Assembly (NCBI GenBank): GCA_030142905.1
Contig: JASJOG010000067.1
Location: forward strand, 992,001-1,056,000
DNA length: 64,000 nt
Reading direction: 5' to 3'
DNA from: Heliopora coerulea
Taxonomy: Eukaryota > Cnidaria > Anthozoa > Scleralcyonacea > Helioporidae
Positions 38,512 through 64,000 of this stretch are shown here, in pieces. The position numbers were made by a program, and so were the translations under genes. The notes beneath the pieces were generated by a model. The model saw nothing but the letters and a program-made list of their open reading frames with translations, searched no databases and was not told the origin of the DNA. Positions within the stretch are counted from its first letter, which is position 1, and each line of letters starts with the position of its first letter.

Positions 38512-38568
38512 TGATGAGGCTATATGATATAATTAAATATGATATAATTAATGATAAATATGATATAA

Positions 38569-38722
38569 TTAATGATGAGGCTTCGTGTTGCATGATAGAC
38601 AAAACGAAGCCTTATCATTAACAAAATTAAAATTGTATGTATGTATACATACATACAATTTTAATTTTGTTAATGATAAGGCTTCGTTTTGTCTATCATG
38701 CAACACGAAGCCTCATCATTAA
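38569..38722. repeat. Perfect 154 bp palindrome
   Basis: Arms of 77 bases (38569-38645 and 38646-38722) are exact reverse complements with no spacer, centred on ATGTATAC. Each arm contains GGCTTCGTGTTGCATGATAG and AACGAAGCCTTATCATTAAC or its complement. The symmetry breaks at the next base on either side. Confidence 0.95.
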
Positions 38723-38999
38723 CAAAATTGACATCGCTCTACCTCTGTGGTATTGAGCACTCTGTTGTCGATTGAAAAATCTATCATTTATATATATATT
38801 TAAACAGCTACATTTATATATATATATATATATATATCTTTATATAATTACCAATAAGGTGATAATAAGTTGAATTAAACAATCATAAGAAAGTACTAAA
38901 TATACAGTAACAGTTGGTTGGTTGACATAATTAATTAGCACCTTAACCGTAGGTCGAAGATCAAAGTCAAACCTTTATGTCAACCCTTGTTTGTAAGTG

Positions 39000-39370
39000 A
39001 TATCTGCAAAATGATTGGCCGTTCTGTATTTAACAAATAGAAAATTGCATGAGTGTCTCTGTGCCGTGATAGAAACATGCATGACTTCATTTCAACCGTA
39101 AAAATTCCTAGTGAAAACATGAGGTGTAGCCGAGTGTTTTCACTGGTATCTTTCCGGTTGAAATGGCTTCATTCATGTTTCTATCACGGAACAGAAACAC
39201 AAAAACTATTTTCTGTTTGTTTTATAAAATAACCAAGGTTTTCTCGAGTTTTTGTGATGTCATCCATGTTTCTGTCCTCTAAAAGAAAATGAAAATCACG
39301 TCAGCCGTGTCTGCACTCTGGGAGAAAATGAGGCTCGTCCAATCAGGGCGTGCGTTGGACGCGTGTTATT
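39000..39370 (+). mobile_element. MITE family A, copy 2
   Basis: The fullest copy. CTGTGCCGTGATAGAAACATG is mirrored by CATGTTTCTATCACGGAACAG, around a central hairpin with GGTGTAGCCGAGTGTTTTCAC. A further half carries CTCGAGTTTTTGTGATGTCATCCATGTTTCTGTCC and GAGGCTCGTCCAATC. Confidence 0.65.
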
Positions 39371-39732
39371 TCATAATGAAGTAAAGAAGGTGAAGCTGAT
39401 TGTATTTATACCCCGTTACAGAACAGACCAGAATTGCCAGCTGAACATTTTTGTACCTGTTAAATGCCTCCTTGAATTAAAAAAAAATTAAAAACAAAGA
39501 AAAGAAAAAGGAAAAAGACAGAAAAATAAGAAGAAAAGTAAATAGGGAAAGAGAAAGAGAAGCAAGCGGCAAACCAGCTGTAACCACCACCATCGGAAAA
39601 GTACGGCAATCATTACGATGTTTTCCGAAGTTGCCCGAAGATGAAACAGGAGGTAGACTTGTCGCAATTTCCTCAGCTTGCATAATTTTCCTTTTCAGTC
39701 TTCATTGACATAGAAGAACAAAGTATTTTAAA

Positions 39733-62409
<22,677 letters not shown>

Positions 62410-62769
62410 TCAAATATTGCACACTACAGAATTGTTTGATGTATCAGATGGTTATTTATGACTTAGCAATGATTCGCACAGAAAAAAGGGAAAAATTAAA
62501 AACATAGATCACTCTTAACAGATTAAAATTATATACTGGGGATAACATTTGTTGAAAAAAAGATCCAACATAATGCTCATTCTTTTCTCAATTTGGCAAC
62601 TTGGTCTTAATTTGAATACAAATGTCGGTTATTTTGTGCTTTGAATTTAATAGGCCTCGATATCTTTAATCTCATGACCCAACACGGTTACACTCATTTT
62701 ACAGCGCCAAAAAGAAACGTTTCCTTTGTTAAAGGATAGAAGATGAGGCTCTATGATGTTATGAAATTC

Positions 62770-62775
62770 AATAAA
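62770..62775 (+). terminator. Candidate polyadenylation signal of copine
   Basis: AATAAA about 360 bases after the copine stop codon, in plain AT-rich sequence. Position is plausible for the end of the 3'UTR. Confidence 0.5.
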
Positions 62776-63544
62776 TTCAAAGCTGAAAATCACTTGTATT
62801 TGTAACTATACAAAAAGGAACGTAGAGAACTAACAATCACTTTGCATTTTTCTCGACAAATTTGTATTTAGTATATATTTTAAACTTTTTAAAGGCGACG
62901 TGTTATAGCACTCGGGTTTCTTTGAGGAATTTTAGTATCACATTATAATTATGATCGATATTTCATTATAAGTCTGAGTTTGGCTTAATTTGACCGATAT
63001 AACAGTAAATAACCCGCTTAAAGTCTGTTAACAAGCGCTTAAGAGAACTTCGGATGATTCCTATCTGAAAATTTATGGAATTGGAGCAAGTTTAGACAGC
63101 CAAGGGGAAGTTATGAAACGATAAAAGAACGCAGTCATAAACATATCTTCCTTTAACTAACAGGTTTCATTTTGCCGTCATCTGTTAAGTTTGAACTGCA
63201 CAGATAACGACACAATATGGTAATACGGCGTTTCCTCCTTAAATTTGCGTTATTCAGCTCCGTGTCAAAGTATCATTACGAATGCCAGTAATAAGAAATT
63301 ACTGCAAAACAGGAAAATTTCTAAAACAAAAACTGAGGTCATATAACTACCAGCGTTTTTGTATAATTCCTGAAGACATTTTGTTTAAATGTCTTCTTGA
63401 CTATCCATTTCTGCTCAGTTTTTGTTGCATATCCAAAAACGCAAATGGGTTTACAATGTATAAGAATTATTCAAAAACTGTAAAAAAACATGTTTGTGCT
63501 TGTTCGATAGTCAAACTAATGGGCATTGATGTATTACTATTATT

Positions 63545-63960
63545 TTTGTACGGCTGAGCTCGTTGCCGTTCCGTGCACAAAATTGTGCATGCTGATTGGT
63601 CGCTGAACCGTCCGAGATTGTACGATGTTAGACCGACCGAAACAATACACTACTCCCGACCAGTGAGTTTTGGGCGGGAAAATCTTCAAGCTGATTTTAA
63701 TGAAAGTCAAGGAGAATTAAGTATCTACAATGAAAAATTACTAGTGGTGAATTGTACTGGAACGCTGTTACTGCTTTTGTTTAAAGCTAATTGTATAAAA
63801 GTTCAATAAATGGATGTTTAACCGTTCGAAACAAGAAGCCAGACGGGCGAGTGACGAGGTAATGTGAACAGCAACCTGCCAACCAACCAAAAGCCATGTA
63901 ATAAATTCCTAGTTAACCTTCCTTTGCTCAGTTTGTACTGGAAAGTATTTGCCTTTGTTT
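63545..63960 (+). mobile_element. 0.43 kb dispersed repeat, distal copy
   Basis: The best-preserved copy: TACGGCTGAGCTCG, CATGCTGATTGGTCGCTGAAC, TTTTGGCGGGAAAATCTTCA, AGCTGATTTTAATGAAAGTC, AACAGCAACCTG and GGAAAGTATTTGCC. It matches 43880-44310 throughout and 19405-19512 in part. Confidence 0.65.
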
Positions 63961-64000
63961 TTTGCTTTGTTTCTTGGAAAGTCAAATACTTTCAATTATG

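Larger units (their letters stand above)
34761..39698. other. Intergenic DNA between divergent tropomodulin and copine genes
   Basis: About 5 kb where both promoters and 5'UTR exons should lie; none can be placed by eye. It contains two strong palindromes (38419-38470, 38569-38722), TA-rich tracts and a MITE family A copy. Frames at 37410-37725 and 37829-38167 show no signature I recognise. Confidence 0.6.
62410..64000. other. Downstream intergenic DNA
   Basis: Copine 3'UTR to about 62.8 kb, then AT-rich sequence with no gene recognised, then the dispersed repeat at 63545. The frames at 63282 and 63573 show no family signature; the second lies inside the repeat. Confidence 0.6.

Overview
The window is animal nuclear DNA. 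It is AT-rich, has no operons, and carries three spliced genes with short exons, GT-AG introns of roughly 0.1-7 kb, many microsatellites and many short inverted-repeat elements. The gene content (a compact TPR-RING ligase, tropomodulin, copine), the BEL/Pao retroelement and the abundance of tRNA-headed SINEs and MITEs suit a marine invertebrate. I suspect an anthozoan cnidarian such as a coral, but the species assignment is inference.

Layout. (1) 1-1.6 kb: upstream sequence with an AAAT microsatellite and a short minisatellite. (2) 1.6-24.2 kb, plus strand: a TTC3-like E3 ubiquitin ligase. It is rebuilt from 21 coding exons whose phases all agree, giving 632 residues: an N-terminal helical region, TPR repeats, an acidic linker and a C-terminal RING-H2 finger. 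Its introns hold most of the window's large simple repeats, including a 1.1 kb homopyrimidine block. (3) 24.2-27.3 kb: intergenic DNA with a MITE and two foldback repeats. (4) 27.3-34.8 kb, minus strand: a 300-residue tropomodulin in seven coding exons, convergent with the ligase gene. (5) 34.8-39.7 kb: intergenic DNA between the divergent tropomodulin and copine genes, containing a perfect 154 bp palindrome. (6) 39.7-62.4 kb, plus strand: a complete copine (C2A, C2B, vWA) in 15 coding exons, 521 residues. Its ninth intron contains a structurally complete BEL/Pao LTR retrotransposon in antisense (49554-55742), with a 5 bp target duplication, near-identical LTRs, a tRNA-Tyr primer site and only two reading-frame breaks. 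Its last intron contains seven exact 50 bp tandem units, most with CCAAT and GCGCCAA motifs. (7) 62.4-64 kb: downstream DNA ending in a dispersed repeat.

The three host genes do not form an obvious pathway. Tropomodulin caps actin pointed ends, copine is a calcium-dependent membrane-binding protein, and the TTC3-like protein is predicted to attach ubiquitin. All exon models come from reading frames, splice motifs and phase arithmetic done by eye. Untranslated exons and transcription starts are mostly unresolved.
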